A stretch of DNA of 64,000 nt from Bacteroidota bacterium (GTDB lineage Bacteria > Bacteroidota > Bacteroidia > Bacteroidales > Dysgonomonadaceae): positions 62,001 through 126,000 of the forward strand of contig JAFADY010000010.1 of NCBI GenBank assembly GCA_023424395.1. The letters are read 5' to 3'. The position numbers and the translations under genes were made by a program. The stretch's first letter is position 1; each line of letters begins with the position of its first letter. The notes beneath the pieces are model-generated. The model was not told the origin of the DNA. It saw only the letters and a list, made by a program, of their open reading frames with translations, and did not search any database. Positions 34,614-44,503 of this stretch are shown here, piece after piece.

Positions 34614-36233
34614 TTATCTTGGCGATGTTTTTTTCGATATAAGAATTTTGTTTAAAAGTTCTTTAAGTTCTTTTGCTTTAGCTTTATTTTTATTGTATAA
34701 ATTATCCTGTTGGAAAGGATCTTTTTCTAAATCGTAAAGTTGGGCTTGTGGTGCATTATCTTTTATTTTCCCATATTCAATGTCGCTATTAGTTTGATGA
34801 GTAAGAAGAGTTCCTGGTACACTTCCTAGTGTATGTTCTCCTATAGTAGTCCCCCCAAAACCACCGTCTCCACTTGAATCGATATATACCCATTTCCCTT
34901 TCCTTATTCCTAGATTTTTCTTGTTGCTAGGTGTGATCAAAAAATGGTCTCTTATAGGGTTTTTATTTTTCCCTACGAAAGCCGGTAGCAAATTATAACT
35001 ATCTAAACCTTCGTCTATTTTCAATTTATGTCCAACTAATGAAGCGAAAGTTGCCAAAATATCAACGTTGGAAATTAATTCTTTGGATACCTTTCCTTCC
35101 GGAATATATCCGGGCCAACGGACAATAAATGGGATCCGATGTCCTCCTTCCCATGCGCCGAATTTGAACCCCAATAATTCGCCGTTTTGTTTGTGCCCTA
35201 ATCTCCATGCCTCTTGAGCTCCTATATTTAACATACCTCCGTTATCACTGGTAAAAATAACTAATGTGTTTTCACTTAACCCTTCGTTATCTAGTGTATG
35301 CAAAATTTCTCCTACTAACCAATCCAATTCATGAATAAAGTCGCCATAAACACCCGATTGAGAAGTTCCTATAAATTCAGATGAAGGTGTAAAAGGATGA
35401 TGAATATTGGTAGTGGCATAATATAAAAAAAACGGTTCATTTTTATTCTCTTTGATCCATCTTATTGCTTCATCTTTTAAAGTTTTACCAATGCTCCTAT
35501 CGTCAAATAAGGAATGCGCTTTACGCCCTCCTCCCAACAAATTCATTCCAAATTTCTCTCTAAACCATCTTGTTTCAGCAGGTTTATTGGGATTTGATGG
35601 ATCCCAAAAATACTTATTTCCGGAAAAACCATCGAAAGGTAGTATGTTATAAATTATGGGATCTGCCGGGTCGAGACCTAATACATAATGGTTTTTTACA
35701 TACACAAACGGGGGATGGCTATTAAGTACCGGAACACCAAAATAGTAATCAAATCCTAGCTCTAATGGGCCCGGATTAAGTTCTGAATTCCAGTCAACAG
35801 GTATTTTTTTTCCAAAACCCAAATGCCACTTTCCTATACAAGCAGTCTTGTACCCTGCCCCCTTCAGGATATCAGCAATAGTTGTGGTTTTTTCATTTAT
35901 AACTAATGAGTCGGCAGACATAAGAGGACCCCATAAATTTTTTCTGAAGGGATAAGATCCGGTCAGTAAACCGTACCGCGATGGTGAACTAACTGCCGAA
36001 CAAGAGTGAGCGTCTGTAAACAAAGTACCTTGAGTTGCAAGATTATCAATGTTAGGGGTCTTAACCTTGGATGCTCCATAGCATCCAAGGTCGCCGTATC
36101 CTAAATCATCTACATTAATTAAAATAACGTTAGGTTTTTCTTGATTAATTAGTTGTGCGGCAGAATTTTCCGATAGTGCAGAAATACATAAAAAAGTGCA
36201 ACCTGCTTTAATAAAATTTTGATAGTTTGTCAT
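34614..36233 (-). CDS. Serine-type sulfatase (arylsulfatase family S1), second
   Basis: The 539-residue sulfatase has a signal peptide (MTNYQNFIKAGCTFLCISAL, cut near SAAQ), the metal-binding NVILINVDDLGYGDLGCYG, and the maturation motif SSPSRYGLLTGSYPFR with Ser82 as the formylglycine precursor. IGKWHLGFGK lies near residue 140 and VIFTSDNGGMLNIGAQ near 330. It is a second, clearly different sulfatase (longer, with about 60 extra residues in the middle), so the two may act at different positions or on different sugars of one substrate. Its ATG overlaps the susD stop by one base (TAATG), which indicates translational coupling to the glycan-binding gene. Confidence 0.92.
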   Translation of the reverse strand: MTNYQNFIKAGCTFLCISALSENSAAQLINQEKPNVILINVDDLGYGDLGCYGASKVKTPNIDNLATQGTLFTDAHSCSAVSSPSRYGLLTGSYPFRKNLWGPLMSADSLVINEKTTTIADILKGAGYKTACIGKWHLGFGKKIPVDWNSELNPGPLELGFDYYFGVPVLNSHPPFVYVKNHYVLGLDPADPIIYNILPFDGFSGNKYFWDPSNPNKPAETRWFREKFGMNLLGGGRKAHSLFDDRSIGKTLKDEAIRWIKENKNEPFFLYYATTNIHHPFTPSSEFIGTSQSGVYGDFIHELDWLVGEILHTLDNEGLSENTLVIFTSDNGGMLNIGAQEAWRLGHKQNGELLGFKFGAWEGGHRIPFIVRWPGYIPEGKVSKELISNVDILATFASLVGHKLKIDEGLDSYNLLPAFVGKNKNPIRDHFLITPSNKKNLGIRKGKWVYIDSSGDGGFGGTTIGEHTLGSVPGTLLTHQTNSDIEYGKIKDNAPQAQLYDLEKDPFQQDNLYNKNKAKAKELKELLNKILISKKTSPR

Positions 36234-37684
36234 TATGAGTAACCGTTATTTTGAATTAAGTTTTCATTTTTATCTATTTCGGATTGAGGTATTGGAAAGA
36301 GAATTTGATACTCCTTAGCATTTAACCCTCTCTTAATTGCATACTCTATGAATTTTCCATGACGGATTAAATCTTGTCTTCTTAATCCCTCTGTATGAAA
36401 TTCTCTACCTCTTTCCTCCAAGATGAATTCACGAAGTGATTTTTTATCGTTATAGTCAGATAAATTAATGTTTTCAACACCTGCTACATTTCGGATTAAA
36501 TTAATTAAATCAATCGATTCCTGAATAGGTCCATTTAGCTCGTTCAACGCTTCAGCTCTTGATAACAGAATGTCAGAATACCTCAATAATGGGAAATCAT
36601 TACTACTAAGATCTCCTACGCCATTTGGATCCTCAGGATATTTGAAACTGCGTACATTATCTTTTCCTAATATGATATTTTTATTATTCATATTAACATA
36701 CTCAAATAAAAATGCTTTACGACGTTCATCATTTTCTTCAAAAGTATTTAAAAAATCGCTTCTTATTTTAAATTGAGCAGCGAAATTAACTTTTGGCGGA
36801 AATTGGAATTTATAGCCCGGAGGTGCTGCATGACTTAAATATGTATTTCCTTTATCTCCGGTAGGATTATCCGGAAATGGATGTACATAAATAAACTCAT
36901 TACTCAATTTATTTTTTATATCAAACAATTCATTACGATCGCCATCTGTAAAAAGCCCATAAGCATTTAAATCCATTAATTCTTTCGACATCCTTACTAC
37001 ATTATCCCAATTTTTTTCTTGTAAATAAAGTTTACATAGAAAACCTAAAGCCGCTCCTTTTGTTGCTCTATTAGTTTGTCGAGGAATGACAGGCAAAATA
37101 TTACTTACGGCAATGAACTCATCTCTCACAAAATTTACGAATTCATCTCTGTTTGCTCTGACGGGACGATCTGTTACTGATGTTTCACTTGTTAAAATTA
37201 ATGGCGTCGGACCGAAAAGATCTAATAAGAAATAATAATTAAGCGCTCTAAGAAATCGGCCCTCAGCAATAATTTGGGTTTTTAATTCCTCGTCCATCGC
37301 GATACTCGGTACTTTGTCAATAACGGTATTTGCTCTAAATATTGCACGATAGTATCTAACCCAAAGACCTTGCAACCAAGGATGTGTAGTAGACCATGTA
37401 AATTCTTGCACTGGCTGTATTAAAGCATAAATTGCGCCATCGCTTTCTAACATTATGTCTGTAGTCATTTCTCCAAAAGTTAGTAAATCTCTAGCTACGT
37501 CTCTATAACCTTGAGAATTTGCGTATACTCCATTTAAAAGAGCTTCCGCATCTTCACTATTTCTATAAAAATTTGATTCACCTAGTGTAGAGAAAGTCTT
37601 TTCATTTAATAATTCGTTACATGAAAAAAAACCGGACAAGAATAATAATATAATCAGGAGATATAAATTTTTTTCAGTTTTCAT
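36233..37684 (-). CDS. RagB/SusD family surface glycan-binding lipoprotein
   Basis: The 483-residue lipoprotein (Cys22 in SGFFSC) is a SusD homologue that caps the SusC transporter and delivers oligosaccharides or peptides. It has the N-terminal SusD-like region (YRNSEDAEALLNGVYAN), the tetratricopeptide-rich scaffold (EGRFLRALNYYFLLDLFGPTP near residue 140, then ATKGAALGFLCKLYLQEKNW near 205) and the C-terminal signature (RYSDILLSRAEALNEL, EERGREFHTEGLRRQDLIRHG). It lies 12 bases downstream of susC, the standard pairing. Confidence 0.95.
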   Translation of the reverse strand: MKTEKNLYLLIILLFLSGFFSCNELLNEKTFSTLGESNFYRNSEDAEALLNGVYANSQGYRDVARDLLTFGEMTTDIMLESDGAIYALIQPVQEFTWSTTHPWLQGLWVRYYRAIFRANTVIDKVPSIAMDEELKTQIIAEGRFLRALNYYFLLDLFGPTPLILTSETSVTDRPVRANRDEFVNFVRDEFIAVSNILPVIPRQTNRATKGAALGFLCKLYLQEKNWDNVVRMSKELMDLNAYGLFTDGDRNELFDIKNKLSNEFIYVHPFPDNPTGDKGNTYLSHAAPPGYKFQFPPKVNFAAQFKIRSDFLNTFEENDERRKAFLFEYVNMNNKNIILGKDNVRSFKYPEDPNGVGDLSSNDFPLLRYSDILLSRAEALNELNGPIQESIDLINLIRNVAGVENINLSDYNDKKSLREFILEERGREFHTEGLRRQDLIRHGKFIEYAIKRGLNAKEYQILFPIPQSEIDKNENLIQNNGYS

Positions 37685-37696
37685 TTTTTATCTATT

Positions 37697-40600
37697 TTAA
37701 AATTTAATATTAAAACCCAATGTATAAATTCGATTTAATGGTGTTGAATCATAATCAACTTTGAGATTTGAACCACCATACAAACTTACATCAGGATTAA
37801 ATCCACTATAATTTGTAAAAGTCAATAAATTTTGAACAGCAAAATATAATGAAAAGGATGAAACTATTTCACTTTTTAAATTGGGGAAATCATAATTTAA
37901 TCTGATGTATTTTAACCTTAAATAAGATGCGTCTTCAACAACGCGACTATTGACAGCTTTTGATACATCCGAATTTATATAAGAAGGATTTACACTGTTC
38001 TTATTATTTTCAGTCCAACGATCCAATACATAGGACTGTCTATTTCTTCCAAATTCCATGGGGTATTCTGAGTCTATTTTTGTAAAATTCAATAATTCAT
38101 TCCCGTACATACCATCCATAAACACACTCAACCCGAAGCCTTTGTAAGAAAAATCATTCGATAACCCAAAGGAAAAATCAGGAAATGGATTTCCTAATAT
38201 AGTTCTATCTTGTGCATCGATTCTGTCATCGTTATTTATATTTTTGAATCTTATATCCCCAGGTTGAGCGTTTGTTTGTGCGGATTCGGCTATTTCGTCA
38301 TCATTTTGAAAAATTCCTTCCACTTTATATCCATAATAAGAATTGATTGGTTGCCCCACAGTTATAATGGAAAAATCATTGAGAAAGCGTATACTTCCTT
38401 GTTTAATATCGCTTAAAGTCCCTAAATTTGTAACTTTATTTTTTATGGTAGAAATATTGAAAGTTGTTGACCAATTGAAAGTGTCTATCAAATTTCTACT
38501 TGTAACTATAAATTCAACACCTACATTTTTTGTGTCGCCAACATTTTGTAATGAATTCTCAAATCCGGAGGTTGTGGGTACAGGAAGAGCCAATAATAAA
38601 TCGTATGTATTTTTATGAAAATAATCGAAGGATCCTTCTATTCTATTTTTAAAAAATCCAAAATCAAGACCTATATCAAATTGACGTGTCGTTTCCCACC
38701 TGAGCTCTGGATTTCCCAATTGAATTGGAACAATACTTGCAAATCTTTCGCCTCCATATACAGCTTCACCGGAAGTGCCGAGTAAAAGTAATGAATTATA
38801 GGTACCTATCTCTTGATTTCCTATTGTGCCGAAACTTGACCGTAATTTTAATTGAGAAAGAAATTTATACTGTTTTAAGAAATTTTCTTCATCTAATTTC
38901 CAAGCTAGTGCCAAAGAAGGGAAATTGCCATATTTGTAATTTGCTCCAAACTTTGAAGAACCATCACGTCTAAATGAAAAAGTCAATAAATATTTATTTA
39001 AAAAGGAATAGTTTACTCTTGCTAAGAATGATAGTAATTGACTTCTTGATCTGGATGACCAATTAAATACTTTTAAAGGATTGCCGGCTTCTAAATTGTC
39101 AGTGAGGAAAGCATCTGTCAAAAAATCTTGAGAACTTGTACCAAATGAATTATTATCAAATTTTTGATAGGAAGTACCAATGACACTATTTACAGAGTGA
39201 ATATCATTAAAATTATTATTGTATGATAAAGTAAGTTCGGACAAAAAACTTGATCCTCTAGGAGAATTGATAGTTGCTTTCCCATTTACGTTAGCTCCTC
39301 GTTTTGTTTGATCAGTTATATATCTGTCGTCCCGAGAAGATCTACGATCTGCTCCAAAGTTTAATTTAGCGCTAAAGTCTCTTTTAAATCTGTATTCGGC
39401 GTAGGCATTTCCAAAAATCCTATCTGTCTCATTATTATTGTGAATTGTTGTTGCCAAGGCGAGAGGATTGTTTAAATCTAAGGCCGTACTATTATTAAGG
39501 TTTCCATTATCATCATAGATAGTCATAACAGGGTCTATTTGAACTGCACTTGAAACTACTCCCGCCTCTATATTTATTCCACCTCCTTTTAATATATACT
39601 TATCTTTAACCAAACTTGCATTCAAATTAACCCCAATTGTTAAATTATTAATTGATTGGGTCGTATTTAATCGCAAACTAAACCTTTCAATTCCAGAGTT
39701 TTTTATGATTCCTTCCTGTTTCACATATCCCAGAGATGTGTAATATTGGTTCTTTTCCGATCCTGCAGATAAAGTTAATTGATGATTTTGAATAGGCGCA
39801 TTCCGTAAAATTGCATCTTGCCAATCAGTACCTTGGCCTACATCTTCAATTTCCGATTGACTATACAAAGGAGACAAACCTTTATCAATATTAATTTCAT
39901 TCAAAAATGTCATATATTCAGAACCATTTAAAAGGTCTAATTTTTTCGCCGCATTTTGAATGCCTATATAACCGTCATATTCAATTTTTAAGTCTCCCTT
40001 TTGTCCTTTTTTTGTTGTAATTAAAATTACACCATTAGCTCCTCTGGAACCATAAATTGCAGCTGATGAAGCATCCTTTAAAACTTCAATAGATTCAATA
40101 TCTCCCGGATTTAGCGCATTTAGAGGTGCACCAGGAAAACCATCAATCACGTATAGGGGTTCATTGTTTGCTGTAATTGAATTAGCACCCCTTATGCGTA
40201 TACTATAACCTGCTCCGGGATCGGAGCTAATTTGAGTTACTTGAACTCCAGGAATGCGCCCTTGAATATATTGGTCTATTTGAGTTTGAGCAGCAGATTT
40301 TAAATCATTTGCCTTTAAAGAACTCACTGCTCCTGTCAAATCTCTTTTAGGTACAGTTCCGTATCCAATTACAACAAGTTCATTTAACAATTCCACATCC
40401 GCTTCCATTACAACATTTATGGTGTTTTTATTAAAAGTATTGATTTCTTGAGGGATCATTCCTACGTATGTAAATTGCAATACAGCATTTTCGGATAAAT
40501 TCGCTATAGTGAAATTTCCTTCTATATCTGTAATGGTACCTTGTGTAGGGTTATCTTTTACGATTATTGTCACGCCAATAATCGGTTCTCCCTCAGAGTC

Positions 40601-41050
40601 GGTTACCCTACCTCGCACGGTTCTATTTTGTTGTTGACCTGTTTGTATCAACAAAGCAATTGTTGCGGAATTCTGTTGTGTTTTTTTTGAAAGGACGATA
40701 TAGTTATTCTCAAAATCAAAACCTATATCCGTATTTTGGAAAGTTTGATTCAGATATTCTGAAACTTTACCTGATTTGGTCCTTAGGTTTGTCGTGCGTG
40801 AGATGTTAACTTCACGGTTACTGTAAACAACCAAATAATCCGTTTGTTTTTCGATTTCATTTATCAACTGTCCCACAGTTAAGGAGTTTTTTTTCAATTC
40901 TATAATCGCATCCTGTGCACTTATGTTTATAGCAGTAAGTTGGAATGCGAATACAAACAAAAAGAATAAACAGGTTTTCATGATTCTAAATAAATCTTTA
41001 AAGGTTCTTTTTTTATTAATAAAAGGTTCTGACAAGTTTTTTATTTTCAT
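37697..41050 (-). CDS. SusC/RagA TonB-linked outer-membrane transporter with STN domain
   Basis: The 1117-residue TonB-dependent transporter has, after the export signal (MKTCLFFLFVFAFQLTAINI, cut near SAQ), an STN secretin/TonB signalling domain (about residues 55-125: LTVGQLINEIEKQTDYLVVY), a CarboxypepD_reg-like sandwich (about 145-225: TVRGRVTDSEGEPIIGVTI), a plug with the SusC signature (VVIGYGTVPKRDLTGAVSSL, VIDGFPGAPLNALNPGDIES, AAIYGSRGANGVILITTKKG), and a beta-barrel to the terminal aromatic. The STN domain is what interacts with FecR anti-sigma proteins, matching the upstream genes. ATG 40981 directly at the signal peptide is an alternative start; the longer N-terminus is also common in this family. 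Confidence 0.96.
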   Translation of the reverse strand: MKIKNLSEPFINKKRTFKDLFRIMKTCLFFLFVFAFQLTAINISAQDAIIELKKNSLTVGQLINEIEKQTDYLVVYSNREVNISRTTNLRTKSGKVSEYLNQTFQNTDIGFDFENNYIVLSKKTQQNSATIALLIQTGQQQNRTVRGRVTDSEGEPIIGVTIIVKDNPTQGTITDIEGNFTIANLSENAVLQFTYVGMIPQEINTFNKNTINVVMEADVELLNELVVIGYGTVPKRDLTGAVSSLKANDLKSAAQTQIDQYIQGRIPGVQVTQISSDPGAGYSIRIRGANSITANNEPLYVIDGFPGAPLNALNPGDIESIEVLKDASSAAIYGSRGANGVILITTKKGQKGDLKIEYDGYIGIQNAAKKLDLLNGSEYMTFLNEINIDKGLSPLYSQSEIEDVGQGTDWQDAILRNAPIQNHQLTLSAGSEKNQYYTSLGYVKQEGIIKNSGIERFSLRLNTTQSINNLTIGVNLNASLVKDKYILKGGGINIEAGVVSSAVQIDPVMTIYDDNGNLNNSTALDLNNPLALATTIHNNNETDRIFGNAYAEYRFKRDFSAKLNFGADRRSSRDDRYITDQTKRGANVNGKATINSPRGSSFLSELTLSYNNNFNDIHSVNSVIGTSYQKFDNNSFGTSSQDFLTDAFLTDNLEAGNPLKVFNWSSRSRSQLLSFLARVNYSFLNKYLLTFSFRRDGSSKFGANYKYGNFPSLALAWKLDEENFLKQYKFLSQLKLRSSFGTIGNQEIGTYNSLLLLGTSGEAVYGGERFASIVPIQLGNPELRWETTRQFDIGLDFGFFKNRIEGSFDYFHKNTYDLLLALPVPTTSGFENSLQNVGDTKNVGVEFIVTSRNLIDTFNWSTTFNISTIKNKVTNLGTLSDIKQGSIRFLNDFSIITVGQPINSYYGYKVEGIFQNDDEIAESAQTNAQPGDIRFKNINNDDRIDAQDRTILGNPFPDFSFGLSNDFSYKGFGLSVFMDGMYGNELLNFTKIDSEYPMEFGRNRQSYVLDRWTENNKNSVNPSYINSDVSKAVNSRVVEDASYLRLKYIRLNYDFPNLKSEIVSSFSLYFAVQNLLTFTNYSGFNPDVSLYGGSNLKVDYDSTPLNRIYTLGFNIKF

Positions 41051-41104
41051 ATCTTTGCAAGATTAAAGTAAATACTAAATTTTAGGTAGGTGTTTGCTTT
41101 ACTG

Positions 41105-41132
41105 AGCGATAAGTGTTGGCGCACTTATCGCT
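41105..41132. promoter_or_regulatory. Perfect 11-bp stem-loop between fecR and susC
   Basis: AGCGATAAGTG (41105-41115) and CACTTATCGCT (41122-41132) form a perfect stem with a 6-base loop TTGGCG. No T-tract follows on the minus strand, so it is more likely an mRNA processing or partial-attenuation element between the regulator pair and susC than a simple terminator. Confidence 0.5.
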
Positions 41133-41181
41133 TACTTTGTATGGAGATTCTATTCATAGGCAATTGAATTTTAAATGATAA

Positions 41182-42153
41182 TTATTTTTTCAGGGTTATT
41201 ATATTGTTATTTATGTCTTTCTCTATTTTAAAGAACTGTATTCTTTGTATTATACGTAATATTTCGTCAATTCCGTCTCGCTGGCGAAATTTTCCGGTAT
41301 ATCTTACATTAAAGATATCGGGGTCTTTTACGTCAATGGTTACATCGTAATATAATTGCAGTTTCGCGATGATATCGATCAATCGCTCATTTTGGAACGA
41401 ATAAATGCCATCCCTCCAAAGTAAATGCTCGGAGTTGTAAATGGCGCCCACGATCATTTTATTATTACGTATGATTACTTGTTCGTTGGGTTTTAATACA
41501 ACGGCGTTTTTTTCGTTGTGTTCGTCATATATCTTTATAGAACCTTCAACCAAGTCTGTTTGTATATATCCGCTCCTGGGATAACTATACACGTTGAATT
41601 GTGTGCCCAGAACTTTCATATTGATATGCTGTGTGGAAACAACGAAAGGCCTTTTTTTGTCTTTTGTTACGTTGAAAAACGCCTCCCCAACTACCTCTAC
41701 TTCACGGTTTTTTTTTGAGAATTCCGAGGGATAGGTTAGGGTAGATTGTGCATTGAGCCAAACTTCGGTTCCGTCCTGAAGGGTGATCTGAGCGCGTTGC
41801 CCGGCCGGAACGTATAGCGTATTTTTGTCTGCAATTGAATTGTTGGCCGAGAAATAAAGCGTAGCCCAAAAAGTGGAGGCGATTAGAACAACAGCAACTG
41901 CCGCATATTTTGCTATTGTTCCCATAAGAATTCTTTGGGCTCTACGCTTTATTTGCTGAGAGAATGAAAAAAAGTTTCTTTGCCCTTCATTCCTATCTGT
42001 TGAATGAGGTGAAAGTTGAATAAGGGCGTGTATATTTTGTAAACAAATAAATTCATCTTTGAGGAGCGTGCCTTTTTCAACGAGTTTTATCAGTTCTGCT
42101 TGTTCAAAAGCGTTTAGTTCTCCTTGGAAATATCGTAATATCTGATCGTTCAT
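41182..42153 (-). CDS. FecR-type anti-sigma factor
   Basis: The 323-residue protein has a cytoplasmic N-terminal anti-sigma region (MNDQILRYFQGELNAFEQAE), one membrane segment near residues 80-105 (AAVAVVLIASTFWATLYF), a periplasmic FecR domain (about 120-220: LYVPAGQRAQITLQDGTEVW, VEVVGEAFFNVTKDKKRPF), and a C-terminal DUF4974/STN-like domain (FQNERLIDIIAKLQLYYDV, IIQRIQFFKIEKD). It would hold the adjacent ECF sigma factor until the SusC STN domain signals substrate uptake. It follows the sigma gene by 64 bases. Confidence 0.94.
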   Translation of the reverse strand: MNDQILRYFQGELNAFEQAELIKLVEKGTLLKDEFICLQNIHALIQLSPHSTDRNEGQRNFFSFSQQIKRRAQRILMGTIAKYAAVAVVLIASTFWATLYFSANNSIADKNTLYVPAGQRAQITLQDGTEVWLNAQSTLTYPSEFSKKNREVEVVGEAFFNVTKDKKRPFVVSTQHINMKVLGTQFNVYSYPRSGYIQTDLVEGSIKIYDEHNEKNAVVLKPNEQVIIRNNKMIVGAIYNSEHLLWRDGIYSFQNERLIDIIAKLQLYYDVTIDVKDPDIFNVRYTGKFRQRDGIDEILRIIQRIQFFKIEKDINNNIITLKK

Positions 42154-42217
42154 TTTATACTCTCTTGATTAATAAACGAACCAACACGAAAAATCCGCTA
42201 AGAAAATTCAAAAAAAA

Positions 42218-42796
42218 TTAAATAAAGAAGGCTATAAGCAGAAGGGGATGATCTTTTAACGCCTCTTTCAGTTTTTTATACGCTATTGCCATTTGGCTTT
42301 CGACGGTATTTACGGAGATGTTGAGTTTTGTGGCAATGTCTTTTTGTTTGATGCCGTCTATTTTATTGAGGATAAAAATCTCACGGCATTTCTCAGGTAG
42401 GCTGTTAATGGCATTTTGTATGAGGATTTCAATCTCGGGTTCCGAAAACAGTTGTTCATTAAAGGCTTCCAAAGATTGGAGCTTCATTTGTAACGTTCTC
42501 CAATGATCATCTTGTATTTTCTCTTTTGTTTGTTGCACAATGGTTTTGTGCCTTAAAAAATCAATACACTTATTTTTTATAGTCGTAAATAAATAGGCGA
42601 ATAGGTTGGTATGAATAGGCAAGAATTGTTTTCGTTCCCACAATTCTAGAAACACATCCTGCACAATGTTTTCCGCGTCCTCTTCGCGAATAACGTATTC
42701 TTGCGCAAAACGTTTCATTCTCGAATAGTATGAGACATACAATTCTTCGAATTGATTTTTGTAATCGAGCGGAATCTTCACAGTCCAGTATTTCAA
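42218..42796 (-). CDS. ECF-type RNA polymerase sigma-70 factor
   Basis: The 192-residue sigma factor has region 2 (FEELYVSYYSRMKRFAQEYV, ENIVQDVFLELWERKQFLP) and region 4 (INSLPEKCREIFILNKIDG, IATKLNISVNTVESQMAIAY) separated by a short linker, as in extracytoplasmic-function sigma factors of the Bacteroidetes expansion family. Neighbouring fecR and STN-containing susC make it the likely activator of this locus by trans-envelope signalling. The start ATG lies 19 bases below a housekeeping -7 box. Confidence 0.94.
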   Translation of the reverse strand: MKYWTVKIPLDYKNQFEELYVSYYSRMKRFAQEYVIREEDAENIVQDVFLELWERKQFLPIHTNLFAYLFTTIKNKCIDFLRHKTIVQQTKEKIQDDHWRTLQMKLQSLEAFNEQLFSEPEIEILIQNAINSLPEKCREIFILNKIDGIKQKDIATKLNISVNTVESQMAIAYKKLKEALKDHPLLLIAFFI

Positions 42797-42815
42797 TTTT
42801 TTATATACCTAAACT

Positions 42816-42823
42816 CAAAGGTA
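42816..42823 (-). promoter_or_regulatory. -7 promoter box of the ECF sigma gene
   Basis: TACCTTTG on the minus strand matches TAnnTTTG, 19 bases upstream of the start, suggesting basal expression of the regulator by the main sigma factor. Confidence 0.55.
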
Positions 42824-42871
42824 TAAAAAAAATAAATATTGTGCCTCTGGATTATAAAGAGTTTCAACTTT

Positions 42872-44332
42872 TCACACCCTTTTCAAATACACCGAAACAG
42901 AGCCGTCGCCCACATGAAACCAGCCTTTTCCGTCTTCGCCGATAATGACATCTTCCTGCACATGACCGAGTTTGTCGTACCAAGCCGAACCGGCGTAATC
43001 CGTGCCAACGAACATGGGCTTTTTGCCTCCGGTGCTGTTGCTCATGATAACCACGCAACCGTCGGGATGGTGTTCGTCGCCACGGCGAATCCAGCCTACA
43101 ACGTGTTCATGGTCAAAATAATCATCCTGATCGCCATAAGCGAAATCGCGCCGCACATCCAATAATTGATCTATTACCCACTGCATTTCCGGCTGAGGGT
43201 TTTCTCCGCCGATTCCGTAGTAATCGCCCAAGAAAATGCACGGATACCCATCTTTGCGAAGCAAAATAAGCGCGTAAGCCAGCGGCTTGAACCAGCCTTG
43301 CACGAATGATTCCAAAGCTTGCTGCGGTTGTGAATCGTGGTTATCGACAAAAGTGATGGTAGTTAAAGGATAATTTTCTAAAACGCTGTTGTGAAATAGG
43401 TTTCGCATATCGTAACTCGGGCCGTTTTCCGAACATTGCTTAAAATTGAAATGAAGCGCTACGTCGAATAAGTTAATCTTGTAATCCACAACCCGAAGAT
43501 AGTCGGTAATTACCATATTGTCGTAATACCAATATTCGCCGGCAATATAAAAGTCTTCTCCGAATTCGTGTTTCAAATGATCGACAAGGTCTTTCATAAA
43601 CCAATCATTGATATGCTTGATAGCGTCCAGGCGAACGCCATCGACCCCTGTTTCATGAATGAACCAACTGATCCATCGTTTGGTTTCTTCCTGCACATCG
43701 GGGTGTTTGTAATCCACATCGGTAAACATCAGGTAATCGAAATTAGCAAATTCATTGCTCACGGACTGATCGTGCACATCAATTCCTTTATTATCTCCTA
43801 AAATAATGTAAATAGCCTCTTTGTCGTCTCGGTAATTATAATCGGTTGCAGAGAAATGCTCCCAACTCCATTGAAATTCGGAATATTTTCCTTGCCGTCC
43901 GGGAAAAGTGAAACGGGTAAAACCTTCTATTTCGTAAGCGTCTGTAATTCCTTTGTTGCGATCGTTGGGATCCACTTCCACCACCCTAAAAACCTGCGCC
44001 TCATCGCCACCCGCTTTGTGATTGAGTACTACATCGGCGTAAACCGCAATGCCGTTATCGTGGAGAGCGTTTATGCAATCGTGCAGTTCTTGTTTGGTGC
44101 CGTATTTGGTACGAACGGTTCCTTTTTGGTCAAATTCGCCTAAATCGTATAAATCATAAGCGCCGTAACCCACATCGTCTGAGCTTGTTCCTTTGTAGCA
44201 AGGCGGTATCCACACGCTGGTTACACCGATTTGACTGAGGTGTTGGGCATCGTCTCTGAGTCTGTTCCACAATTGTCCGTCGTTGGGCAGGTACCATTCA
44301 AAGTACTGCATCATAATTCCGTTTGTACGCAT
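42872..44332 (-). CDS. Alpha-amylase, GH13, cytoplasmic type
   Basis: The 486-residue enzyme hydrolyses alpha-1,4 glucans. It lacks a signal peptide and starts GIMMQYFEWYLPNDGQLWNR, the pattern of the cytoplasmic AmyA/BLA-like subfamily. The four GH13 regions are visible: VYADVVLNHKAGGDE near residue 100, GVDGVRLDAIKH near 233 (nucleophile Asp), DFYIAGEYWYYD near 262 (acid Glu), and ITFVDNHDSQPQ near 330 (stabilising Asp). It likely degrades internal glycogen or imported maltodextrins. It is next to, but probably not part of, the sulfatase-bearing SusC/D locus, since it ends 76 bases before the sigma gene starts on the same strand. Confidence 0.94.
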   Translation of the reverse strand: MRTNGIMMQYFEWYLPNDGQLWNRLRDDAQHLSQIGVTSVWIPPCYKGTSSDDVGYGAYDLYDLGEFDQKGTVRTKYGTKQELHDCINALHDNGIAVYADVVLNHKAGGDEAQVFRVVEVDPNDRNKGITDAYEIEGFTRFTFPGRQGKYSEFQWSWEHFSATDYNYRDDKEAIYIILGDNKGIDVHDQSVSNEFANFDYLMFTDVDYKHPDVQEETKRWISWFIHETGVDGVRLDAIKHINDWFMKDLVDHLKHEFGEDFYIAGEYWYYDNMVITDYLRVVDYKINLFDVALHFNFKQCSENGPSYDMRNLFHNSVLENYPLTTITFVDNHDSQPQQALESFVQGWFKPLAYALILLRKDGYPCIFLGDYYGIGGENPQPEMQWVIDQLLDVRRDFAYGDQDDYFDHEHVVGWIRRGDEHHPDGCVVIMSNSTGGKKPMFVGTDYAGSAWYDKLGHVQEDVIIGEDGKGWFHVGDGSVSVYLKRV

Positions 44333-44503
44333 TAGGTTCTAATTTTTAAAGTGTAGTTGTTCAATAAAACATTTGTGGAGCGGATTATGTTTAGGAATTA
44401 ATCTTTCGTAACAATTAAGGCCCGAAGTTTATTAAACTAAATTTTAAGGGTGTGTCTAAGGGAAAAAATCGGCAGAAATTGTGCTAAATAGTTAATTTAG
44501 TAT

